NCBI GenBank assembly: GCA_002700405.1
Contig: PACY01000042.1
Span: forward strand, 1-9,674
Length of the DNA: 9,674 nucleotides
Direction of reading: 5' to 3'
Source of the DNA: Flavobacteriaceae bacterium
GTDB lineage: Bacteria; Bacteroidota; Bacteroidia; Flavobacteriales; Flavobacteriaceae
Below, piece by piece: positions 1 to 6,715 of the stretch (position 1 is the stretch's first letter; the number at the start of each line of letters is the position of its first letter). The notes under the pieces are model-generated. The model did not search any database and had not been told where the DNA came from. It worked only from the letters and a program-made list of their open reading frames with translations. A program made the translations under genes and the position numbers.

Positions 1-1
1 C

Positions 2-736
2 AAAAAAGTATATTTCGCATCAGACAATCATCTAGGTGCTCCTAATTTCGAACAAAGCTTAGTTCGTGAGAAAAAATTTGTTTCTTGGCTAAACAAAATT
101 AAAGAAGATGCTGGAGCAATTATTCTTGTTGGTGATGTCTTTGACTTTTGGTTTGAATATAAAGAAGTTGTCCCAAAAGGATTTACTAGAACTCTTGGCA
201 AGCTTGCTGAAATTTCTGATAACGGCATTCCAATTCACTTCTTTACAGGGAATCATGACATGTGGCTTAGAGATTACTTTCAGAAAGAGCTAAACCTAAG
301 AATACATAAAGGAACTGAAGTTTTTACCATTAATGACAAGAAATTATTTGTAGCACATGGAGATGGTTTGGGACCTGGAGACACTTCTTTTAAATTAATG
401 AAAAAAGTTTTTAAAAATCGCTTCTTTAATTGGTGTTTTAGATGTCTTCATCCTGATTTAGGAGTAAAGCTTGGAAAGTATTTGTCTAATAAAAATCGCC
501 TTAAATCTGCTATTGAAGATTTAAAATTCAATGGCAATGAAAATGAGTGGTTAACAAAATATTGCAGAGGAAAATTAGAAAAAGAACACTACGATTGCTT
601 TATTTTTGGTCACAGACATCTGCCACTAGAAATTGAATTATCTAATAAATCAAAGTATATAAACCTTGGTGATTGGATTACTCATTTTACCTATGCGGAA
701 TTTGATGGGAACTCAGTATCTCTAAAGAAATTTTAA
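2..736 (+). CDS. lpxH: UDP-2,3-diacylglucosamine diphosphatase (LpxH-like), 5'-partial
   Basis: Calcineurin-like metallophosphoesterase that hydrolyses UDP-2,3-diacylglucosamine to lipid X and UMP in lipid A biosynthesis, at the inner face of the cytoplasmic membrane. The frame is open from base 2 and gives 244 visible residues. Counting from the first visible lysine, the metal-binding motifs are SDNHLG (7-12), GDVFDFWF (44-51), GNHD (83-86), HGDG (119-122) and GHRH (202-205), followed by YINLGDW near the C-terminus. The order and spacing fit the LpxH family, and the first motif is the SDNHLG variant typical of Bacteroidota. The visible sequence starts at KKVYFASDNHLG, so only the initiator and perhaps one or two more residues lie outside the window. 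An internal ATG at 260 would drop three metal motifs and is not the start. The gene converges on the MFS transporter with 7 bases between stops. LpxH-like activity is inferred from motifs; a related pyrophosphohydrolase is the main alternative. Confidence 0.9.
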   Translation, partial: KKVYFASDNHLGAPNFEQSLVREKKFVSWLNKIKEDAGAIILVGDVFDFWFEYKEVVPKGFTRTLGKLAEISDNGIPIHFFTGNHDMWLRDYFQKELNLRIHKGTEVFTINDKKLFVAHGDGLGPGDTSFKLMKKVFKNRFFNWCFRCLHPDLGVKLGKYLSNKNRLKSAIEDLKFNGNENEWLTKYCRGKLEKEHYDCFIFGHRHLPLEIELSNKSKYINLGDWITHFTYAEFDGNSVSLKKF

Positions 737-743
737 AAAAGAG

Positions 744-2000
744 CTATTCATTCATGTCTTTAGTTAAATCTAATTTTCTAAAGTTTGGAAATTTAAATGA
801 AGTAAATCCAACAGTTAATATAGTCATCACTCCTCCAAAAACTACTGCCTGAACTGTGCCCATTAGTTTTGCCGTTAATCCGCTTTCAAAAGCACCAAGC
901 TCATTTGACGAGCCTACAAAAATTGAGTTCACTGAAGCCACTCTTCCTCTAACTTCATCAGGAGTTTTAAGTTGCAATATTGTTTGGCGAATAATCATTG
1001 AAACCCCGTCTGTCACTCCATATAAAAATAGCGCTATAACTGATACCCAAAAAATAGATGAAACTCCAAAAGCAATAATTGATAGTCCAAATCCAAAAAT
1101 TGCTATGAGCAGTTTTTTCCCTGCATTTTTAGTCAGGGGAATATATGCTGAAGCAAACATCATTAAAACAGCGCCAACAGCAGGAGCGGCTCTTAATATT
1201 CCAAATCCTTCAGATCCAACCTGCAATATGTCTTGAGCATAGATTGGCAAAAGAGCTATTGCGCCACCAAATAATACAGCCACCATATCTAAAGTAATAG
1301 CAACGAGTATTGCTTTTGTTCTGTAAACAAACGAAAGGCCTGCTTTTAAGCTTTGTAAAATAGGCTCCCCAATTTTAGGATTAAGTATTGGCTTCTTTTT
1401 TATAAATACTGTTAATAGCAGTCCCAACACAATTGCTGCAAGAACAAATCCCATTGAGGCATGAACTCCAATCCATGCAATTGAAAACCCTGCAAACGCA
1501 GGCCCTACAACAATAGCTAGCTGCCATGTAGAACTGCTCCAAGTCGCAGCATTAGGATATATTTTTTTAGGCACAATAAGAGCAACTAAAGAAAATATTA
1601 TCGGCCCAAAAAATGCCCTAATAAAACCCCCTATAAAAACTAATAGGTATATTCCTATTAGAATTTCATTTGAAGTATATGTAGCGTATACATATGGGCT
1701 TGTAATAAAATAATATCCTATTGCAACCAGTAAAAAGGCACTTATTGCATAGACAAATAATCTTTTCTTTTCATTCTGATCTACAATATGTCCTGCAAAA
1801 AGAGCCATAGATACTGCTGGGATAACTTCAGCCAAACCAATTAAGCCTAGTGACAAAGGGTCTTTGGTTAGGCTATAAACCTCCCATTCCACAATAATAA
1901 ATTGCATTGACCAGCCTATGACTAAAATAAATCGGATAACAAGAAATATATTAAATTCCTTATATCTAAGTGCTGCATATGGATCTAGCTTTTCTTTCAA
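744..2000 (-). CDS. MFS transporter, EntS-like (MFS_3) family
   Basis: Inner-membrane major facilitator superfamily carrier of 418 residues with about 11-12 hydrophobic segments. The loop between helices 2 and 3 carries a motif-A-like sequence, AGHIVDQNEKKR (69-80). Late in the protein are RGRVASVNS (351-359) and SNELGAFESG (365-374), which are hallmarks of the MFS_3 branch that contains the enterobactin exporter EntS and many uncharacterised exporters. The substrate cannot be read from the sequence. The start is TTG at 2000-1998: the recJ stop TAA (2006-2004) lies in the same frame just upstream, so no earlier start exists, and the first in-frame ATG would be residue 32, inside the first membrane segment. 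The N-terminus KLDPYAALRYKEF before helix 1 looks like an intact family N-terminus. It is last in the minus-strand block and lies 3 bases after recJ, so translational coupling to recJ is likely. Confidence 0.88.
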   Translation of the reverse strand: MKEKLDPYAALRYKEFNIFLVIRFILVIGWSMQFIIVEWEVYSLTKDPLSLGLIGLAEVIPAVSMALFAGHIVDQNEKKRLFVYAISAFLLVAIGYYFITSPYVYATYTSNEILIGIYLLVFIGGFIRAFFGPIIFSLVALIVPKKIYPNAATWSSSTWQLAIVVGPAFAGFSIAWIGVHASMGFVLAAIVLGLLLTVFIKKKPILNPKIGEPILQSLKAGLSFVYRTKAILVAITLDMVAVLFGGAIALLPIYAQDILQVGSEGFGILRAAPAVGAVLMMFASAYIPLTKNAGKKLLIAIFGFGLSIIAFGVSSIFWVSVIALFLYGVTDGVSMIIRQTILQLKTPDEVRGRVASVNSIFVGSSNELGAFESGLTAKLMGTVQAVVFGGVMTILTVGFTSFKFPNFRKLDLTKDMNE

Positions 2001-2003
2001 ATT

Positions 2004-3701
2004 TTAGTTTTTTATATCCATTACTTTTAATTGTAGTTTTTGCTTTCCGTTCCAGTCATTCTGATCTACAGTAAATGCAGCATTGAATAATTTTTTGTTT
2101 AAAATATTTGGGTATTTATTAGCAAGGCCAAAACCTATTGCGCTGTATATAGCTGATCCATTTTGTTGAGTTAAACTAAATCTTAAATGTGTATTGTCGT
2201 TGCCCACAACCTTGGCATACCCAGTATCTCTTAAATTATTAGCACTAAATATAGGTGTTTTATTGCCAGGTCCAAAAGGAGCAAATTGTTTTAATATTCT
2301 ATAAAATTTTGGAGTGATCTCTTCCAGCTGAATTTCTCCTTCAATAGCAGCTTTTTTTCTAGCTGCTTCCTTGGAAATTGTACTGCCTACCACCTCTTCA
2401 AATTTATCTTTAAACTGTTTGTATTTTGATTTTTTTACTTTTATTCCCGCTGCATATTTATGGCCTCCATACTGCTCTACATATTCTTTACACTTTCCAA
2501 TAGCGTCATGAATATTAAAGCCTGTAACTGATCTTGCTGAGCCTACAAAAAGATCATCGCTAGAAGTAAAAACTATGGTAGGTCTGTAATAAGTTTCTAT
2601 TAATTTTGATGCAGCTATCCCTATAACTCCCTTATGCCATTCGGGATTACAAACCACAGTAGTATGGGATGTTTCATTTTTAAATTTTTTAATTTGTTTT
2701 AATGCATCTTGGGTAGTTTCTTTATCCAAAACTCTTCTCTCTATATTTAATTGATTTAGTTTTTCTGCCAAACCACTGGCCTTGTCTAAATCTTTCTCAA
2801 TTAATAGCTCTACAGCTATATTGCCTGATTCCATTCTGCCTGCAGCATTAATTCTAGGCCCAATATAGAAGCCTAATTCATTGATTGTTATATTGTCTTT
2901 ATCAAGAGTGTCAATTATTGCTTTTAATCCTGGTCGTGGTGATTGATTAATCTGCTCTAGTCCATAATAACATAGTATTCGGTTTTCACCGGTTAACGAA
3001 ACAATATCAGCTACTATAGCAAGTGCAACTAAATCTAGATATTCTTTTGTGCTCTCAATAGTCTCTCCCATTCTAGAAGATAGAGCCTGTATTAGCTTAA
3101 AGCCAATTCCACAGCCACAAAGGTCCTTAAATGGATATCGACACTCCTCTCTAAGCGGATTAAGTACCGCAATTGCTTTTGGAATTTCTTTAGAAGGCTT
3201 GTGGTGATCACATATAATAAAATCAATGTTTTTTTCCTTAGCATATTTAACTTTATCAATGGCTTGTATTCCGCAATCTAAGGCAATAATTAAATTGATT
3301 TTCTTTGAGGCTGCATAGTCAATTGATTTGGCAGAAATTCCATAACCTTCCTGATATCTGTCTGGAATATATGTCAACACATTGTTCTTTGTGTGATTAT
3401 TTAAAAAAGAGCTTACAAGAGAAACTGATGAAGTGCCGTCAACATCATAGTCTCCAAAAACCAAAATGTTTTCATTATCATTTATAGCTTTTTGAATTCT
3501 ATCGACCGCCTCCTTCATATCTTGCATTAAAAAGGGGTCGTGCAGCTCATTTAGCGAAGGTCTAAAAAATCCTTTTGCCTTATCAAAACTATCTATACCT
3601 CTATTTAATAATAGGACGGAAACTAGCCTGCTTACATTGAGGTCTTCCTGAAGCTTTTTTATTTTAGCTTCATCGTGTTTTTTTTCTAATTCCCAAATCA
3701 T
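2004..3701 (-). CDS. recJ: Single-stranded-DNA-specific exonuclease RecJ
   Basis: A 5'-to-3' single-strand DNA exonuclease of the DHH superfamily, acting in the cytoplasm in RecFOR recombination, base-excision and mismatch repair. The 565 residues are full length for the family. Catalytic-core motifs are DYDVDGTSS (84-92), DCG (142-144) and DHH (165-167), followed by GPRINAAGRM (281-290). The DHHA1 part shows WHKGVIGIAASKL (355-367), GSARS (387-391) and GGHKYAAG (412-419). A C-terminal OB-fold-like region contains FAPFGPGNKTP (473-483). All the metal-binding aspartates and histidines expected of an active enzyme are present. The ATG start at 3701 lies 5 bases after the osmC-like gene, and the stop lies 3 bases before the MFS start codon, so the gene sits inside a compact co-directional block. 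Confidence 0.97.
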   Translation of the reverse strand: MIWELEKKHDEAKIKKLQEDLNVSRLVSVLLLNRGIDSFDKAKGFFRPSLNELHDPFLMQDMKEAVDRIQKAINDNENILVFGDYDVDGTSSVSLVSSFLNNHTKNNVLTYIPDRYQEGYGISAKSIDYAASKKINLIIALDCGIQAIDKVKYAKEKNIDFIICDHHKPSKEIPKAIAVLNPLREECRYPFKDLCGCGIGFKLIQALSSRMGETIESTKEYLDLVALAIVADIVSLTGENRILCYYGLEQINQSPRPGLKAIIDTLDKDNITINELGFYIGPRINAAGRMESGNIAVELLIEKDLDKASGLAEKLNQLNIERRVLDKETTQDALKQIKKFKNETSHTTVVCNPEWHKGVIGIAASKLIETYYRPTIVFTSSDDLFVGSARSVTGFNIHDAIGKCKEYVEQYGGHKYAAGIKVKKSKYKQFKDKFEEVVGSTISKEAARKKAAIEGEIQLEEITPKFYRILKQFAPFGPGNKTPIFSANNLRDTGYAKVVGNDNTHLRFSLTQQNGSAIYSAIGFGLANKYPNILNKKLFNAAFTVDQNDWNGKQKLQLKVMDIKN

Positions 3702-3706
3702 TAATT

Positions 3707-4120
3707 CTATGAATTATAATAGATTTCTGTTTTAATTTCTGCAAATGACCTAAACATTTCCATTACCCCGCAATATTTAGTGATGGACAGATTTACGGCT
3801 TTATTAATTTTGTCTTTATCCAAGTCATCTCCATAAAAATGATATTCCAAAGAAACCTTATTGTAATATTTTGGATGCTCATCTGTTAAATTTGCCTGTG
3901 AAGTAATTTTAAAATCACTTAATTGAATTTTCATTTTTTCTAATATAGAAACCACATCTAGGCCAGAACATACGGCCAAAGAAGACAGCATTAATACTTT
4001 TGGGCTTGCAATCTTTTCTTCTCCATCTTTAGAAGAGCCCAACATTAATGAAACTCCATTTGGAAGCGCTGTTTCAAACTTCATGTCTTGACTCCATTTT
4101 GTAATTACTGTGTTTGTCAT
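3707..4120 (-). CDS. OsmC family protein (thiol-peroxidase-like fold)
   Basis: Small cytoplasmic protein of 137 residues in the OsmC/Ohr superfamily, whose studied members reduce organic hydroperoxides using two cysteines. Both expected cysteines are present: Cys51 in AVCSGLDVVSIL at the start of the central helix, and Cys117 in ITKYCGVMEMF in the C-terminal half. That spacing is typical of the family. The sequence looks like the general OsmC/YhfA-type branch rather than a strict Ohr, so the substrate is uncertain. The ATG is at 4120; its stop TAG (3709-3707) lies 5 bases before the recJ start, and its own start lies 3 bases after the rsmI stop. It is probably co-transcribed with rsmI and recJ. 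The gene order alone does not give it a specific role beyond a plausible link to oxidative stress. Confidence 0.87.
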   Translation of the reverse strand: MTNTVITKWSQDMKFETALPNGVSLMLGSSKDGEEKIASPKVLMLSSLAVCSGLDVVSILEKMKIQLSDFKITSQANLTDEHPKYYNKVSLEYHFYGDDLDKDKINKAVNLSITKYCGVMEMFRSFAEIKTEIYYNS

Positions 4121-4123
4121 ATC

Positions 4124-4795
4124 TTAGTTATTAGAAGCAATCACTATAACAATCTCCCCTTTTGGTTTTTTCTTACTATAATGATGCTTGATTGATTTTA
4201 ATGTTCCATGAATTGTTTCCTCATGGATTTTTGTTAGTTCCCTTGAAACGCTTGCTTTTGTTTCTTCACCAAAATACTTGCATAAATCTTCAAGAGTTTT
4301 TATAAGTCGATGTGGTGATTCATACAATACAATGGTCTTCCCTTCAGTTGCAAGCTGGGTTAATTTTTTTGTTCTTCCTTTTTTATGGGGCAAAAATCCC
4401 TCAAAAAGAAATCTGTCGCTAGGTATTCCTGAGTTAATAAGAGCTGGCACAAAGGCTGTGGGTCCTGGTAAACATTCAACAGGAATCCCATTTTCTATAC
4501 ACGATCTTATTAGCAAAAATCCAGGATCAGAAATTCCTGGCGTACCAGCATCGCTAATAATGGCTATAGAAGTTCCGTTTTTTAATTTCTCTATAATACT
4601 ATTTGTTGATTTATGCTCATTATGCATGTGATATGAAATCATTTGAGTAGAAATCTCATAATGAGCGAGAAGCTTTCTAGAAACTCTAGTGTCTTCAGCC
4701 AAGATTAGGTCTACAGAAGAAAGCATTTCAACTGCTCTATAGGTAATGTCCTGCAAGTTTCCTATGGGTGTTGGAACAATATATAGCTTACTCAT
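4124..4795 (-). CDS. rsmI: 16S rRNA (cytidine(1402)-2'-O)-methyltransferase RsmI
   Basis: SAM-dependent methyltransferase of the tetrapyrrole-methylase fold that 2'-O-methylates C1402 in the decoding centre of 16S rRNA. The 223 residues include the family signatures in order: PTPIGNLQDIT (8-18), AEDTR (33-37), the SAM-binding SDAGTPGISDPG (81-92), LPGPTA (109-114), FEGFLPHKKGR (131-141), YESPHRL (158-164) and SRELTKIHEE (184-193), ending with a PKGEIVIVI strand. The protein ends soon after that strand and has no extra C-terminal domain, unlike the longer RsmI of some Proteobacteria. ATG at 4795 is the natural start because the family begins directly with a short strand before PTPIGNL. It is the promoter-proximal gene of the minus-strand block rsmI-osmC-recJ-MFS and is divergent from tdk across 113 AT-rich bases. 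Confidence 0.97.
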   Translation of the reverse strand: MSKLYIVPTPIGNLQDITYRAVEMLSSVDLILAEDTRVSRKLLAHYEISTQMISYHMHNEHKSTNSIIEKLKNGTSIAIISDAGTPGISDPGFLLIRSCIENGIPVECLPGPTAFVPALINSGIPSDRFLFEGFLPHKKGRTKKLTQLATEGKTIVLYESPHRLIKTLEDLCKYFGEETKASVSRELTKIHEETIHGTLKSIKHHYSKKKPKGEIVIVIASNN

Positions 4796-4908
4796 TGCTT
4801 GTTAAAAATAATTTATTTTAATTTGGGCGAAATAGGTATTTGATTTTTCTTAAATTTATTTTTTTAAACCTAATTATTTAAATCAACCTGTAATTTTAAA
4901 AATACAAA
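4796..4908. promoter_or_regulatory. Divergent rsmI / tdk intergenic promoter region
   Basis: This very AT-rich 113-base gap lies between two divergent start codons and must hold promoters for both the minus-strand rsmI block and the plus-strand tdk-alr pair. The Bacteroidota promoter pattern is TTTG, about 17-23 bases, then TAnnTTTG. The best -7 match is TAAATTTA at 4851-4858, which is its own reverse complement and so can be read both ways. Facing tdk, TTTG lies at 4822-4825; facing rsmI, TTG (minus strand) lies at 4886-4884. Both are 25 bases from the box, slightly longer than the usual spacing. The presence of promoters is a safe inference; the exact boxes are weak because such motifs arise by chance in AT-rich DNA. 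Confidence 0.4.
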
Positions 4909-5547
4909 ATGTTTCTTGAAAATACTTTGAAATATGGCAAACAATTTGGATGGATTGAGGTAGTCTGTGGATCAATGTTCTCAGGAAAGACTGAAGAATT
5001 AATTAGGAGACTAAAAAGAGCAAAATTTGCAAAGCTTAAGGTGTTGATTTTTAAACCGGTTATTGACACCAGGCATAAGAAATCAAAAATTGTTTCTCAC
5101 GATAAAAATAAAATTAAGTGTAAAACTGTTAAGACTGCCAATGAAATCTATAAACTAGCTCACAAATGTGATGTCGTGGGAATTGACGAGGCTCAATTTT
5201 TTGATGATGAAATAATTGAAGTTTGTAATGGGCTGGCAAACAGTGGGGTTCGCGTAATAGTAGCAGGACTAGATATGGATTATACCGGAAAGCCATTTGG
5301 GCCAATGGCAAATCTAATGGCAACTGCAGAATATGTTACAAAAGTTCACGCCATCTGCTCTAAGACTGGGGGGCTTGCCCAGTATAGTTATAGGAAAGCA
5401 AAAAATGATGATTTAATCATGTTAGGACAAGAACAAGAATACGAGCCATTATGTAGGGCCACATTCTTTAAGCGTATGAATAAAAAAACAAAAAAAATCA
5501 ATGTCTCTGATGCTAAAAACATTTCCTCAAAAAAGAGCAATAAATGA
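4909..5547 (+). CDS. tdk: Thymidine kinase (type II)
   Basis: Cytoplasmic enzyme that phosphorylates thymidine to dTMP in the pyrimidine salvage pathway. The 212 residues show the P-loop GSMFSGKT (21-28), the DEAQFF box (93-98, with catalytic Glu94), AGLDMDYTGKPFG (119-131) and the lasso region up to about residue 190. In the lasso, the two CxxC-type zinc pairs of the classical enzyme are reduced to C150-x-x-T153 and C182-x-x-T185. Bacteroidota enzymes are known to depart from the classical zinc site here, so this does not suggest loss of function. The tail 191-212 is lysine-rich and probably disordered. The ATG at 4909 fits the family N-terminus (MFLENT...QFGWIEV). The stop TGA overlaps the alr start as ATGA at 5544-5547, so the two genes are probably translationally coupled. 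Confidence 0.96.
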   Translation: MFLENTLKYGKQFGWIEVVCGSMFSGKTEELIRRLKRAKFAKLKVLIFKPVIDTRHKKSKIVSHDKNKIKCKTVKTANEIYKLAHKCDVVGIDEAQFFDDEIIEVCNGLANSGVRVIVAGLDMDYTGKPFGPMANLMATAEYVTKVHAICSKTGGLAQYSYRKAKNDDLIMLGQEQEYEPLCRATFFKRMNKKTKKINVSDAKNISSKKSNK

Positions 5548-6650
5548 TAGACGCTCAACAATCGGTGCTTGAAATTAATTTAAATTCCCTAGAGAAAAAT
5601 TATTATCAAATAAAATCTTTTCTTTCTAAAAGCACTATAAAATTAATGGCTGTTGTAAAGGCAAATGGATACGGCGGTGACTCTGTTATTATTGCAAAAA
5701 GGCTTGAAAAATTAGGTATTGATTATTTTGCTGTAGCCTACGCATGCGAAGGGGTAGAATTGAGAAATGCCGGAATAAAAACCCCTATTCTTGTATTAAT
5801 TCCTCAAGCGGTGTCAATTCAAAAAATTGTTAAGTATAATTTAGAGCCTAGCCTATATTCATTTACTATTTTAGAAAGATTCTTAACATTCTTTAAAGAA
5901 AAAAAACTCACTCAATATCCAGCGCATATAAAGCTTAATACAGGGCTAAATAGAGTAGGTTTTAATTCAGAAAATTATCTGGAGGCAACCAGCAGGGTTG
6001 TAAATACAAAAACTATTAGTGTAAAAAGTATCTACTCGCATTTAGCCGCCAGTGAGGATGCTAATGAGCTTGCGTTTTCAAAAAAACAAATAGAGCTGTT
6101 TAATAGCATGAGCTCTAAAATAATTTCTATACTGGGCTATAAGCCCATACTTCATCTTTGCAATACTTCTGGATTAATTAATTTTCCAGAGGCTCATTAT
6201 GATATGGTTAGGTCTGGCATAGGACTATATGGTTTTAGTGGAAACGAAAAGGTTAAACTGTCTCCTGTTCATAGACTAAAGTCTATTATATCTCAGATTC
6301 ACAGGGTAAAAAAAAATGAAAGCATAGGCTATAATCGTTCTTATTTTGCAAGTAAAAATGAGAGAATTGCAATTATTCCAATAGGCCATGCAGATGGGCT
6401 TACTAGAGTGTTTGGGAATAAAAAAGGTTTTGTCTTTATTAATGGTGAAAAAGCTTTTATTGTAGGGAATGTTTGTATGGATGTTATAATGGTAGATGTT
6501 ACTAGTATAGAATGTAATGAAGGAGATCAGGTGATTATATTTGATGAAATTCATACTGCTGAGCAGCTGTGTAATTCAGCTGGCACAATATCTTATGAGT
6601 TAATTAGTAGTATTTCGATAAATAGAATCTCGCGACTGATTGTTAAATAA
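5544..6650 (+). CDS. alr: Alanine racemase, stand-alone
   Basis: PLP-dependent enzyme that interconverts L- and D-alanine and supplies D-alanine for peptidoglycan. The 368 residues are the normal length of a single-domain Alr. The N-terminal TIM barrel holds the PLP-binding Lys39 in AVVKANGYG (36-44), KLNTGLNRVGF (130-140), HLCNTSG (204-210) and RSGIGLYGF (223-231). The C-terminal beta domain holds the second catalytic base Tyr263 in ESIGYNRSYF, the substrate-site segment IPIGHADGLTR (278-288) and VGNVCMDVIMVDVT (307-320). Both catalytic residues are intact. In some Bacteroidota this domain is fused to a MurF-like ligase; here the reading frame contains Alr alone. It overlaps tdk by four bases and is followed by 65 bases without a GC-rich hairpin. 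Confidence 0.96.
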   Translation: MIDAQQSVLEINLNSLEKNYYQIKSFLSKSTIKLMAVVKANGYGGDSVIIAKRLEKLGIDYFAVAYACEGVELRNAGIKTPILVLIPQAVSIQKIVKYNLEPSLYSFTILERFLTFFKEKKLTQYPAHIKLNTGLNRVGFNSENYLEATSRVVNTKTISVKSIYSHLAASEDANELAFSKKQIELFNSMSSKIISILGYKPILHLCNTSGLINFPEAHYDMVRSGIGLYGFSGNEKVKLSPVHRLKSIISQIHRVKKNESIGYNRSYFASKNERIAIIPIGHADGLTRVFGNKKGFVFINGEKAFIVGNVCMDVIMVDVTSIECNEGDQVIIFDEIHTAEQLCNSAGTISYELISSISINRISRLIVK

Positions 6651-6667
6651 TTTCTCCTGCTTTTTAA

Positions 6668-6715
6668 AAAATTATAAGTCCAAAATTAGTTTTTGTACTT
6701 TTAGCCGTATTAATA
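6668..6715 (+). other. Open hydrophobic in-frame extension upstream of the cytochrome gene
   Basis: The reading frame of the di-heme lipoprotein gene stays open upstream of its GTG start, back to a TAA at 6665-6667. It would read KIISPKLVFVLLAVLI, which looks like the start of a membrane segment, but this stretch has no ATG, GTG or TTG codon in frame. It could be chance, a 5' leader, an N-terminus starting at a rare ATA or ATT codon, or the remnant of a lost membrane-protein gene. A weak -7-like sequence, TAGTTTTT at 6687-6694, falls in the same stretch with no convincing -33 partner. I cannot choose between these. Confidence 0.3.

Noticed and set aside
28..293. Short frames overlapping the lpxH 5' region on both strands
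   Set aside because: They lie in other frames over a continuous coding frame that carries all the LpxH metal motifs.
737..743. Bidirectional terminator between lpxH and the MFS gene
   Set aside because: Only 7 bases separate the two stops and I see no stable inverted repeat around them.
856..1236. 126-codon plus-strand frame opposite the MFS gene
   Set aside because: It is antisense to conserved transporter sequence and has no recognisable domain, so it is a shadow frame.
4278..4631. 117-codon plus-strand frame opposite rsmI
   Set aside because: It is antisense to the SAM-binding and other conserved RsmI motifs and resembles no family.
5366..5382. CTGGG...CCCAG hairpin as a possible terminator
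   Set aside because: It lies inside the tdk coding sequence, in the conserved lasso region, and has no T-run after it.
6651..6690. TTTTTAAAAAA stretch after alr as a terminator
   Set aside because: It is a simple AT palindrome with no GC stem; such runs are common in this AT-rich DNA.
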